12,919 bases of DNA from a bacterium (GTDB lineage: Bacteria; Spirochaetota; UBA4802; UBA5550). Positions within the stretch are counted from its first letter, which is position 1. Each line of letters begins with the position of its first letter. The stretch spans positions 1 to 12,919 of the forward strand of contig JAAENB010000473.1 in NCBI GenBank assembly GCA_024224995.1. The letters run 5' to 3'. Positions 1 through 8,000 of the stretch are shown piece by piece. A program made the translations under genes and the position numbers. The notes under the pieces were generated by a model. It ran no database searches. It worked only from the letters and a program-made list of their open reading frames with translations, and was not told where the DNA came from.

Positions 1-228
1 CCCCGAATACGTCATTACCAGCGCGCCTCGGGCGTCATCTTTGAGAAGACCTTCGACCTCTTCCATATCGTGGGAATCTATTTCCTGTTCAAAGGCATCG
101 TTCTTTTCCAGCCATGCCTCTGACATAAGCTCTAAAGCATCGTCGGTGCTATCGAGACCCGATGATTTTGTGATGTCCTTAATATGGGGCTTAATTGATT
201 CCGGTATTTGATTAAAAAATTCTCCCAT
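1..228 (-). CDS. Conserved hypothetical protein, N-terminal 76 residues (runs off left edge)
   Basis: This open frame has no stop from the ATG at 226-228 down to base 1, so only the N-terminus is present. The start is well supported by a consensus ribosome binding site (AAGGAGG on the minus strand, 231-237). The protein begins MGEFFNQIPESIKPHIKDIT and is rich in acidic residues and helix formers. It has no signal peptide and no membrane segment in the visible part, so a soluble cytoplasmic protein is likely. I do not recognise a named family. A weak candidate -10 (TATACT) lies at 264-269 on the minus strand. It is divergent from the small ORFs to the right, so the two sides probably have separate transcripts. 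Confidence 0.75.
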   Translation of the reverse strand, partial: MGEFFNQIPESIKPHIKDITKSSGLDSTDDALELMSEAWLEKNDAFEQEIDSHDMEEVEGLLKDDARGALVMTYSG

Positions 229-371
229 AGTATCCTCCTTTTTTAAAATTTTTGCTTAACTGTAGTATAGACGGAATGAAATTGGAGATTGTTCCGAAAA
301 AAAATAATTTCAGGAGATTTTTTATCCAAACATGAAAAAAGCTTGTTTTTTTTATAAATAACAATAGTGGT

Positions 372-725
372 ATGTATTGGCAAAAAATTATGATGTACCC
401 AAGAAAATATATAATTGAACAAGGAGAGCAATGTGAAATTGTAAGCTTCTTTTGGGAACAACCTGGTTATAGTTTATGGGGAATTAGAGCTATTGGTTTA
501 TTTTTAAAATTGAAAATGAATGGAAAAATAATTCATAAAACGCAATCAGCATTAGAATCTCAGTGGGTTTTACAAATTGGGAATGATCAGTTGTCACTAT
601 ATCAGGAAGATATGATTTCATTAGATGTTTCCATTATGAAAGGTTCCGATTCGGCTATAATGAAAAACGTAATACATATATTTCATAATTCAAATTTATT
701 TAAAGAAATTAAATATGGAACTTGA
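372..725 (+). CDS. Small hypothetical protein, 117 aa, AT-rich
   Basis: The frame is open for 117 codons and rich in Ile, Lys, Phe and Asn, as expected from AT-rich DNA unlike the neighbouring synthetase gene. No family is recognised. There is no signal peptide or clear membrane helix. The middle part (from about residue 43) alternates hydrophobic and polar residues like β-strands. The start is doubtful: no good ribosome binding site precedes 372. An upstream ATG at 332, preceded by AGGAG at 312-316, would read MKKACFF and enter this frame if one T were lost from the run of eight T at 346-353. Its last 11 bases overlap the next ORF, which suggests translational coupling. The pair could be an immunity or toxin-antitoxin-like accessory pair, but that is only a guess from size, overlap and composition. 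Confidence 0.45.
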   Translation: MYWQKIMMYPRKYIIEQGEQCEIVSFFWEQPGYSLWGIRAIGLFLKLKMNGKIIHKTQSALESQWVLQIGNDQLSLYQEDMISLDVSIMKGSDSAIMKNVIHIFHNSNLFKEIKYGT

Positions 726-1053
726 GAAAACGAAAGACAAGTACAGCTGGTTTAAATCGGGCAATTTGAAGTTCAGGATTAAGGAATTGCAGCACAATGA
801 GTCAATTCTTTGGGCAACCTATGATAATTACGACCTTTGTTACACGTTGGTAATTTGGGATTTTCTTTTCAGATGTGAAGACGAATTAAATTTGTCTATT
901 CAAATAGATAACAGCTGGCTTCTTTGTGGATACAAAACAACAGAAAATCCACGCCTGCTAATGGGAGAAATCAATTTCTTTTTATCGGAATGGAATGTGG
1001 AAACAGACAAAAATGATAATAGAATAGACGATAATCAATGGTACAGCACATAA
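715..1053 (+). CDS. Small hypothetical protein, 112 aa, overlapping the preceding ORF
   Basis: The ATG lies inside the last codons of the preceding ORF (11-base overlap, different frame), an arrangement typical of translationally coupled gene pairs. The product is acidic and rich in aromatic residues (six Trp), and its hydrophobic stretch around residues 35-55 is too interrupted to be a sure membrane helix. It has no signal peptide and no recognised domain. The tail is strongly polar (Asp/Asn-rich). It is followed by about 350 bases without a gene. Size, aromatic content and pairing recall small immunity proteins of contact or polymorphic toxin systems, but no toxin gene is visible here and I do not assign that role. 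Confidence 0.5.
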   Translation: MELEKTKDKYSWFKSGNLKFRIKELQHNESILWATYDNYDLCYTLVIWDFLFRCEDELNLSIQIDNSWLLCGYKTTENPRLLMGEINFFLSEWNVETDKNDNRIDDNQWYST

Positions 1054-1407
1054 CACGCTGTTTTTTGGCTATCGTAAATCTTGCTGTATTTTTTGCAATG
1101 CGCAAACATTATAATTTTCATAAATAAACCATTTTACTTTGTTCACTTTAAGGCTAACCAGGGGTTTCCGGTGGTCTCGTTTTTCCTATAATTTTTCCTT
1201 AAAGTGATTTCTAACACAAAAAAGAAGTAGACAAAAAATATACACACCATAAGTATTTTGTTTAAATCAAAATCTTTTTGAAGACTATAACAGATGCATC
1301 ACTTTTTCAATGTGTTGTTATACCCGCTGAAAAGAACGCTCTTTTAACGAAAAGACAGGTGTACTATTACAGTTTTTAAATTAGAAAAATAATTACAGGA
1401 GTTCTAT
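1054..1407 (+). other. Intergenic region upstream of the acyl-CoA synthetase
   Basis: About 350 AT-rich bases without a supported gene. It holds a perfect 11-base inverted repeat (1143-1153 with 1197-1207), listed separately. It presumably also holds the synthetase promoter, but I found no convincing -35/-10 pair. The best -10-like element close to the gene is TACTAT near 1363, without a good -35. The synthetase ribosome binding site (AGGAG) lies at 1397-1401. Confidence 0.5.
1143..1207. repeat. Perfect 11-bp inverted repeat, 43-base loop, upstream of acyl-CoA synthetase
   Basis: Arms TCACTTTAAGG (1143-1153) and CCTTAAAGTGA (1197-1207) are exact reverse complements. The long spacer argues against a simple terminator. 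Each arm contains TTAAAGTGA, the half-site that also makes up the palindrome at 4520-4547 in front of the ATC-hydrolase gene. It could be a pair of operator half-sites, or a hairpin in the transcript leaving the small ORFs. Confidence 0.45.
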
Positions 1408-3231
1408 ATGGCAGACTTTCAGGAAAAATCAATGGCCGCAATATTTCAGATTAACGCAGAAAAATACGCAGATGCAGCATACGCAACTTATAAAAAAGAT
1501 GATACGTGGATAGATATTTCATGGACATCAATGAATGAGATGGTTCATAATCTAGCCTATTATCTTCTTTCCATGGGGATCGAAAAAGGGGATAAAGTTG
1601 GTCTCTTTGCTCCCAACAGCTGGGAATGGCATCTTGCGGCTTTAGCAATAAACTCGATTGGTGCTGTAGATGTTCCCATCTATGCTACAAATTCTTCCGA
1701 GGAAGCGGAATATGTTCTTGAAAATTCAGACTCAAAACTCTGTTTCGTTGGCTCCCTCAATCATTTAAAAACCGTACAAAAAGTAAAAGCCAATCTTCCT
1801 TTGGTAAAACAGCTAATAGTATTTGAAGATACGGATTCATCGGAAGGAGACGTAATTTCTCTTTCAAAGGCACTTTCCGAAGGAGAGTCAAAGAAAAATC
1901 CCGAAACTTTTACAGCAAGGCTTTCCGCCATAGAATCCCATGATCTTGCTACAATCATTTACACATCAGGAACCACCGGTAATCCCAAAGGGGTGATGCT
2001 CACTCATAATAATTTTGTGTCAAATGTACGAAACACCTTTGCTGAAATGAAAGACAAAAAAACCGGAGAAGCTCTTGTCAATCACAGTGATGTATATCTT
2101 TCTTTTCTGCCTCTTTCTCATTCACTTGAAAGAACATCAGGGTTTCATGGCGCCATATGGTCCGGGGCAAGAACAGCATTTGCGGAAGATGTAAGCAAAC
2201 TCCTTGAAAATTTTTCAGAAATCAGGCCTACAATTATAATAAGTGTTCCCAGAATATACGAAAAAGTTCACGCAGGTGTGGTGGCAAAAGTTTCGGGAGC
2301 TTCTCCCGTAAAAAAGAAAATATTCAATTTCGCCATGCGGCAGGCAACAAAGGGACTTCCGGAGGTATGCCTTAACAAGAAACCGGGCGGATTTAAATAT
2401 AAAATGGCGGATAAACTTGTTTTTTCAAAGCTCAAGGACCAGTTAGGCATGGATAAGCTTCGTTATGCAATTTCAGGCGGTGCTCCGCTTTCCGCCTCCG
2501 ATGCCCGATTTTTCATTGGTATGGGGATGAAAATTCTTGAAGGATTTGGTCTTTCCGAGACGACTCCTATTCTTACCTTTAACAGACCCTGGTTAATTAA
2601 ACCCGGAACCGTGGGCCAGGTAATACCGGAAACTGATGTAAGAATTGCGGATGACGGCGAAATACAGGCGAAGGGACCGCAGGTAATGCCTGGTTATTAT
2701 AAAAATGAAGCAGCCACAAAGGAGGCCTTCACTGAAGACGCGTATTTCAGAACAGGTGATATTGGCATTATCGATTCCGACGGCTGTCTTGCTATTACCG
2801 GCCGCATAAAGGATATTATTGTTACTGCCGGAGGAAAAAACATTTCTCCCCAGAACCTTGAGGGCAGCATTAAGGGATCAGCTTTTATTGAACAAATCGG
2901 AGTTATTGGTGATAAGAAAAAGTATCTCTCTGCTCTTATTGTACCGTCCTTTCCTGAACTGGAAAAATGGGCGGAGACAAATGGAGTTTCTTTCAGTTCT
3001 AAAGATGATCTCATCGCTTCACCTGCAATACAGAAACTAATTAAAGATGAGATCGATAAGAACATGACTCAATATGCCCGGGTTGAACAGATAAAGAAGT
3101 TTACACTTCTCAATGAAGAATGGACCCAGGATACCGGTGAGCTTACTCCAACTCAGAAGGTTAAGAGAAAGGTTCTTAATGAAAAGTACGCGAATGAAAT
3201 TAAAGAAATGTATGTTGAGAACGCGGAGTAA
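1408..3231 (+). CDS. Long-chain fatty acid-CoA ligase (AMP-forming acyl-CoA synthetase)
   Basis: It activates a fatty acid with ATP to an acyl-adenylate and then transfers the acyl group to CoA, in the cytoplasm or at the inner membrane. The adenylate-forming motifs appear in order: the P-loop YTSGTTGNPKG at residues 185-195, GFGLSETTP at 379-387, YFRTGD at 446-451, the hinge region GRIKD with GGKNISP at 465-481, and the C-terminal catalytic lysine in PTQKVKRK (K584). The 607-residue length and the sequence around the motifs fit the FAA1/FadD15-type long-chain ligases found in spirochaetes and actinobacteria. There is no signal peptide. The start is chosen from AGGAG seven bases upstream. The gene is monocistronic as far as can be seen, converges on the leftward genes, and ends at a hairpin. 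Its last ~45 codons are duplicated at 8336-8473. Chain-length specificity cannot be read from sequence. Confidence 0.93.
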   Translation: MADFQEKSMAAIFQINAEKYADAAYATYKKDDTWIDISWTSMNEMVHNLAYYLLSMGIEKGDKVGLFAPNSWEWHLAALAINSIGAVDVPIYATNSSEEAEYVLENSDSKLCFVGSLNHLKTVQKVKANLPLVKQLIVFEDTDSSEGDVISLSKALSEGESKKNPETFTARLSAIESHDLATIIYTSGTTGNPKGVMLTHNNFVSNVRNTFAEMKDKKTGEALVNHSDVYLSFLPLSHSLERTSGFHGAIWSGARTAFAEDVSKLLENFSEIRPTIIISVPRIYEKVHAGVVAKVSGASPVKKKIFNFAMRQATKGLPEVCLNKKPGGFKYKMADKLVFSKLKDQLGMDKLRYAISGGAPLSASDARFFIGMGMKILEGFGLSETTPILTFNRPWLIKPGTVGQVIPETDVRIADDGEIQAKGPQVMPGYYKNEAATKEAFTEDAYFRTGDIGIIDSDGCLAITGRIKDIIVTAGGKNISPQNLEGSIKGSAFIEQIGVIGDKKKYLSALIVPSFPELEKWAETNGVSFSSKDDLIASPAIQKLIKDEIDKNMTQYARVEQIKKFTLLNEEWTQDTGELTPTQKVKRKVLNEKYANEIKEMYVENAE

Positions 3232-3236
3232 GAGTT

Positions 3237-3258
3237 CCGCTTCCTTATGAGGAAGCGG
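3237..3258 (+). terminator. Hairpin just after the acyl-CoA synthetase stop codon
   Basis: A 9-bp perfect stem (CCGCTTCCT / AGGAAGCGG) with a TATG loop begins six bases after the TAA. The following T-tract is short (TTTC), so it is a weak intrinsic terminator at best. This hairpin is missing from the second copy of the repeat, where a 45-base deletion removes it. Confidence 0.55.
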
Positions 3259-3281
3259 TTTCAGTCTCCTTACTAAAGCCA

Positions 3282-3310
3282 CGCAGGGGCGAAGATATCT
3301 CGCCCCTGCG
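3282..3310. terminator. Strong 11-bp hairpin between convergent genes (left copy)
   Basis: Arms CGCAGGGGCGA and TCGCCCCTGCG are perfectly complementary around the 7-base loop AGATATC. There is no T-run on either side. The position between the synthetase end and the GyrI-gene tail suggests a bidirectional transcript end or mRNA-stabilising hairpin serving convergent genes. It is conserved base for base at 8479-8507. Confidence 0.6.
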
Positions 3311-3322
3311 ATTATGCCAAAC

Positions 3323-3372
3323 CTACAATGGCTTTACCGGAATACAGATCTCACAGGTGATTTCCTTGCACT
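3323..3372 (-). pseudogene. 3' stub of GyrI-like gene (duplicate of the end of 8520-8981)
   Basis: Read leftward it encodes CKEITCEICIPVKPL and a TAG stop. The intact gene at 8520-8981 ends CEEITCEICIPVKPL with a TAA stop. Homology to the intact gene ceases at about 3372; beyond it the frame is unrelated and reaches a stop a few codons further on. It has no start and no upstream domain, so it is a non-functional remnant left by the event that created the direct repeat. Confidence 0.85.
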
Positions 3373-3445
3373 TAAGCATCAGAGGGCATGAATAAAGACC
3401 CGGTTACCTGTTAAATTAAGAATGAACTGCCACGGGCTTTCAATA

Positions 3446-3615
3446 TCAGGTCAAATTGTCTTCCCACATGGGGTCACCGTATCCAAATGCGATTTCAATA
3501 CGATTTACATTACCTGTGAAGCTAGAGTTGAAGTCCATTGTCCACATGTAAATCAGGTTTTTTGAGCCGCCTCGATCCTCTACCGGGAGCAAGGAACCTG
3601 AACTACCGGACAGTT
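3446..3615 (-). pseudogene. Possible C-terminal fragment of an unknown protein
   Basis: A leftward frame ending at 3446 reads like real protein over its last ~55 residues: SGSLLPVEDRGGSKNLIYMW, then a segment with DFNSSF, IEIAFGYGDP and MWEDNLT. Further upstream the same frame only shadows the end of the ATC-hydrolase gene, so no start or N-terminus exists. I do not recognise the family. The alternating aromatic/polar pattern suggests a β-rich domain. It could be a broken gene tail carried in with the inserted block, or a chance open frame. Confidence 0.3.
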
Positions 3616-4505
3616 TTGCTATACTCTTCCCACGTTGCTTTGCTGCCAAAAAATATTTCTTTTGCCTTTTCTTCCCATTCCGCAACCAGTTCTCTTATCC
3701 CTTCAATTCTGCGGCAATCGCCATAATTTTCTTCATCAAGAATTGGATCGGTATTGGTTCTGAGCCTGAATTCATGATCACAAAAACAATCACCAACAGC
3801 GATGCTATGCGTTCTTTTAAATATTAAATTAGGAAAAACCGTATGATAGGTAATGTGATCTCCCATACAACAGGCAGCGGCTGTATATGGTAACCCGTAT
3901 TTCCGAATAACTTCCATATTTGCGCATCTCGTAACATGGAATCTCATTTCGGTTTTATCATCTGCCAGATAAATATCCCCTTCAAAGCCTTTATCTTTTT
4001 CAATTTCAGTTCCTAAATAATCTCTGGCCTGCTTGAGCCAGGTCTCAACAGAATCAATCTTTTCTACGGGGTGAAACCTGCTTTTCATCATATGTAAGAT
4101 GATAGGAAGCATTTGAGCGGCAATAAATTTATCTGCTTCATCTTTTCCTATTTTTTTTGCTAAGTTCTCAAATACAATAATAAAAGGTAAATATTCCCTG
4201 AAGGTTTTTTTGTAGAATTTTTCCTGCCTTTCGTTATTGAAAGTAAACTTTTCCGGCTGCCATTTGGGTTTATTAAAGATCATATCCAGGAACAAAGACT
4301 TGCAGAACAGGGAGCTGCCTTTGAAAAATCCAATCCTTTTGTTAATATTTTTTAAAAGCTGAAACAGGATTTTTGATACATTTGAGGAATAGGGCTTCCC
4401 CTGCATGCTCCAGTCAGAAGCAAACTTTTCAAATGAAAATTTGTTCCAGGTACTGCCTGAAATTGATCTTTGCGGGATCCGGGGTGAATTGGTACTATTT
4501 TTCAT
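3603..4505 (-). CDS. ATC hydrolase family protein (L-2-amino-thiazoline-4-carboxylate hydrolase-like), 300 aa
   Basis: The family is named for opening the thiazoline ring of ATC on the way to L-cysteine, but most members are uncharacterised. Family-like features are the helical N-terminal two-thirds, FHVTRCANMEVIRKYG at residues 189-204, a Cys/Asp cluster CCMGD at 212-216, and the closing GDCFCDHEFR at 238-247, close to the GDxxCDFRF signature. The first ~80 residues look like a variable extension. There is no signal peptide; a moderately hydrophobic stretch near residues 105-115 is too short for a sure membrane helix. The start is supported by AAGGAG on the minus strand at 4516-4521. The ribosome binding site abuts a large palindrome (4520-4547), so repression by a TetR-like protein is likely. 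The gene lies inside the repeat-bounded block with the glucan lyase, which is transcribed divergently. The in vivo substrate is unknown. Confidence 0.75.
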   Translation of the reverse strand: MKNSTNSPRIPQRSISGSTWNKFSFEKFASDWSMQGKPYSSNVSKILFQLLKNINKRIGFFKGSSLFCKSLFLDMIFNKPKWQPEKFTFNNERQEKFYKKTFREYLPFIIVFENLAKKIGKDEADKFIAAQMLPIILHMMKSRFHPVEKIDSVETWLKQARDYLGTEIEKDKGFEGDIYLADDKTEMRFHVTRCANMEVIRKYGLPYTAAACCMGDHITYHTVFPNLIFKRTHSIAVGDCFCDHEFRLRTNTDPILDEENYGDCRRIEGIRELVAEWEEKAKEIFFGSKATWEEYSKTVR

Positions 4506-4519
4506 ACTATATTCTCCTT

Positions 4520-4547
4520 TTTAAAGTGACCAATGGGTCACTTTAAA
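4520..4547. promoter_or_regulatory. Perfect 12-bp-arm palindrome, probable repressor operator
   Basis: Left arm TTTAAAGTGACC (4520-4531) and right arm GGTCACTTTAAA (4536-4547) are exact reverse complements around the 4-base spacer AATG. The geometry and position, between the coding start and the presumed promoter of the leftward ATC-hydrolase gene, fit an operator for a dimeric TetR-type repressor. There is no T-run to make it a terminator of that gene. On the minus strand it also follows the stop of the TetR relic, so a transcript hairpin is the alternative. Confidence 0.65.
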
Positions 4548-4565
4548 GTTAAAAAATTTTATTTT

Positions 4566-4883
4566 CTAATTAATTTTCAACACACAACAAACCTTCACAA
4601 AAGGTAGAAAAAAATGTTTCTGCCACATCTTCCGGTACAGATCAAAATATTTTTCAATTATTGCTTTTATATCTCCATAGATTCCTTTGATATTGTACAT
4701 CCATATTTCAAGATATACCAAAAATAAATCCTGATACAATTCGATTGAATCAATTACCGAGTGAAAATGCCTGGTGATCTTTTCAACAGGATTTAATTGT
4801 TCAAGATCTGTTGATTGTAACGATATTTCAAAACCTTTAAGAAAATTTTGACTACCAGGTAGTGGGGATATCAGGTTGATTAT
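4566..4883 (-). pseudogene. TetR-family regulator relic: ligand-binding domain only, no HTH
   Basis: A leftward frame is open from 4883 to a stop at 4566-4568. It contains NFLKGFEISLQ, VEKITRHFHSVIDSIELYQD, LFLVYLEIWMYNIKGIYGD and KAIIEKYFDLYRKMW. The regular amphipathic helices with LYQDLFLVYLEIW and a following Y..YR..W helix are typical of the C-terminal ligand-binding and dimerisation domain of TetR regulators. The N-terminal helix-turn-helix is missing: the frame meets a stop at 4884-4886, and the DNA beyond is the glucan-lyase promoter. No convincing start codon precedes the recognisable part. I infer a 5'-truncated, non-functional repressor gene, perhaps cut when the lyase gene joined this block. 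Continuing a few dozen bases past its stop lie the palindrome and the ATC-hydrolase gene in the same direction, so the two were probably once an operon. Confidence 0.65.
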
Positions 4884-4928
4884 TTAGCATCTTTCTGTAA
4901 CCATATGCGTTATTATGTAGTTTTTTTA

Positions 4929-4957
4929 TTGACTGATGCTAGAATTTACCCTATTAT
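4929..4957 (+). promoter_or_regulatory. σ70-type promoter of the glucan lyase gene
   Basis: TTGACT (4929-4934), a 17-base spacer and TATTAT (4952-4957) form a near-consensus promoter. Transcription would start near 4964, about 40 bases before the ATG at 5004. It overlaps no other gene and is the only strong promoter match seen in the window. Confidence 0.7.
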
Positions 4958-4959
4958 TC

Positions 4960-4986
4960 ATGATTATCACTTGTACTTATAATCAT
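4960..4986. promoter_or_regulatory. Inverted repeat over the lyase transcription start, candidate operator
   Basis: Arms ATGATTAT (4960-4967) and ATAATCAT (4979-4986) are exact reverse complements with an 11-base spacer. The site begins right after the -10 element and ends just before the ribosome binding site, where a bound repressor would block initiation. It could instead form a weak hairpin in the leader RNA. Confidence 0.4.
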
Positions 4987-5003
4987 ATAGAGGGGGAATT
5001 ATT

Positions 5004-8000
5004 ATGAATAAGAGCGTCAAAAAAATTGATCAATTTAATAACTTTTATTATGATGGGACTGAATTTGGAGATGGTGTTCATTACACCTGTCTTGATTATG
5101 TTCCTGTTTCAAAATTCACACCTTTAACCGGAACGAACTGGTGGCGGTTGAACAGCATAAAAACAAAACCTGTTATCACGAAGAACCGGGCCGATATACG
5201 TGTGGAGTGTATACGGTGCGGAGATTCCGGTCAAAAGCAGGAAAAGGTTCTCAGAATTGAAGTAATTTCCTATGATAGAAACCTTTTCCGTATCCGCTTT
5301 AATCCCTATGCGGAAAATTTCAATGATTATGACAGTAAAGAAAATACCTTCGGTCCAATTACCAGGAAACAGCTGGACTGGATCCAGGAACAAAATACAA
5401 AAGCGCCGGATATATCTTATGACGCAAAGTGTCTAACGGTCACACTAAAAGATGTTGAAATGACTGTTGATACTGATTGTGTCATGACCGTTACAAGCAG
5501 ACATACCGGCAAGATCATACACCAGGATGGTTGGGTAACGCCCCCGGAGATGAATGCAGATAATCAGCCACGGGGGATTGTGTTTGTTGATGAACAATAC
5601 GGTTCGGCAGCAGCTGTTATTAAGAGACTGCCCAGGGACAAAAAGGGTCTGGCCCCTAATTATTACGGCTGCGGAGAATGCCAGAATTACTACGAGACAG
5701 GGGACGCGCAGCAAAATCATTCTTCCAGCCTGGATCGTTCAGGACAGGTTGTTACCTTTTTTAATTATGACAATTACGAAATGGATCAAACCGAACTGAA
5801 GCCCCCGGGAGAACCCGGGTATGAAGCCGGATCAGAGCAGTCCTTTATACCCCAGTACACGACAGTGCCGTTTTTTATTGAATACCCCAATGATAATTCT
5901 TACGCCTACGGATTACTGCTGGATAATACTTCCCAGTCATATATAAATATGGGGAGCAGGGAGTTTACCGGAGCCTTTGATCCCGATAACACAAAAAATA
6001 TTCAGAATGTCTACTATGTCGGCGCGCAATATCCGGAACTCGACTATTACCTGATTTTTCCATCAATCGCAGACCCCGTTGTCAATACAGGTTTAATCGC
6101 CAGTATACTTGATAATTATACCCTGCTGACCGGCAAAGAACATGATCCGGGTACGAAATTAAATCTTCGGGGAGCTATGCCGCCGAAATACATTTTCGGT
6201 TTTTTTCAGGGGGTTTACGGATTCACCGGAATCAGCAAAGGAGACTGGCCGGTTCAATCTGTAGTCGAGGGGTACCGGAATAATGCGATTCCCCTTGAAG
6301 GGCTTGCTATTGACGTGGATGTGCAGGAACAGTTTGAAGTTTTTACCACAAATGGCCAGTTTTGGGAAGGTCTCAAAGTCGGCTCAGGCGATTCAGTTTT
6401 TGAATGGGCCCATAAACAAGACCTTGTATGCCAGACCAATATTACCAACTTCATCAGGAACGATCAGCAAAATTACAAGGTCTATGACTCAATGAAGAAG
6501 AATGAGCTCTACACAAAATGCTCACGGTTTATTGATTTCGGTGACGGTTCAGACTTGGATTCGCCGTACCAGGCAATACTGCCGTATACCGGCACAACCG
6601 CGGTATTTCCTCACTTTGGAAATCCAAATACACCAGCCTGGTGGGGAAGGAACTACTGGGATGAAAAGCAGGTCCCTCATCCCCTTCTCAGGATTGGACT
6701 TGACTTTGTGTGGCAGGATATGACAGTCCCTGCCATGAGTCCTCATATTCTTGGAAACAAGGTGTACAATAAAACCTATAACAACACCCCCGGCTGTTAC
6801 GATTTAACCGGCGGTATTTTTAATTGGAAAACATATCACGGTCAACAGTTGTACGGTGACCCCCGGAACCCGGAAACGTTTCTTCCCTATATAGCCCTCA
6901 GGAACCTCCATGCCTATATGGAATGCAAAGCTACCTATGAATTAGGACTAACAATTAAAGGCCAATATCCTTCAAAGTTTAACAGGAGTTATATTATCTC
7001 ACGAGGCGGGTATTTTGGACTTGCCCACTTCGGCGGATTGTGGACAGGGGACAATGCCTCGGGCTGGAAATATATGCAGATTGAGCTGCCGAAAGCGCTG
7101 AATATGGGGCTGTGCGGGTTTCCTATTGTTGGAGCGGACGTAGGCGGTTTTGCTCCTTCACTTGCTGATGACTTTAATCACTGCCAGGAGCATTTGATGG
7201 TCCGGTGGGTTCAGGCAGCATCATTACTGCCCTGGTTTAGAGATCATTATGTTAATGAAAGACACGGCGGTAAAGCCTTTCAGGAACTGTATAATTTTGA
7301 TTGGGACTATAACGGAAGAAAATACTCGGATATTATGAATGATTTCGTAAAAATGAGAGTCCGGTTTCACCATGTCCTCTATAGTTCAATGTATACCTTT
7401 TGTCAAACCGGTCTTCCGCCGGTGAAGCCGACCTGTCTCTACGAAGGCGGCAGCGGCAGCAGCAGCGTCATGACCGGTTTCACGTTGTGCCAGGACTCTC
7501 AGTACTTTATCGGCGACTGCGCTATTATGGCTGCCCCTGCGCTGGAAGATGAAAACTGCGAGGCACTGAAGAATCACGAGGCAAAAAATTATCCTTCCAC
7601 AATTTATCAACATCCTATCTGGTTCCCGGCAGATTCCAAATGGTTCCCCTATGATGCCCGTTATGACGGTCCCTGCGACCCTGGAAAAAGCTTCGGGTAT
7701 ACCCGGGGATTATTCGGTTTTTACCAGGGAGAAGGGAATGTCAGCCGATTTACCGTTCCTCTTGAAAATATGCCGGTCTTCATCAGGGAGGGGGCGATTC
7801 TCCCTACCCGTGTTACAATGGACGGTTCGGTTAAAAATATCCAGCAGCTTGATAATGATGATGAACCTTTTGTGTTTGATATCTGGCCGGGCGCTGAAAA
7901 TTCCACGTATCAATGTTATTTTGACGATGGAGGCAAGACAAAAAACGCGGAGCTGGACGGTAAATATTCGCTGGTTAGCCTTAAACAAACAAGCGATACT

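Larger units (their letters stand above)
3094..3372 (+). repeat. Direct repeat, left copy (synthetase tail + hairpins + GyrI tail)
   Basis: This 279-base segment is repeated in the same orientation at 8336-8569. By eye the copies differ at three isolated bases plus one 45-base gap and a possible base change at its edge. Shared content is the last 45 or so synthetase codons, the 11-bp hairpin and the last ~16 codons of the leftward GyrI-like gene. In this copy the synthetase is whole and the GyrI gene is only a stub. The two copies bracket the ATC-hydrolase, TetR relic and glucan-lyase block. Confidence 0.95.

Noticed and set aside
2697..3065. Leftward 122-codon frame inside the acyl-CoA synthetase
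   Set aside because: Shadow of a well-supported gene with all its motifs; no family resemblance or start signal.
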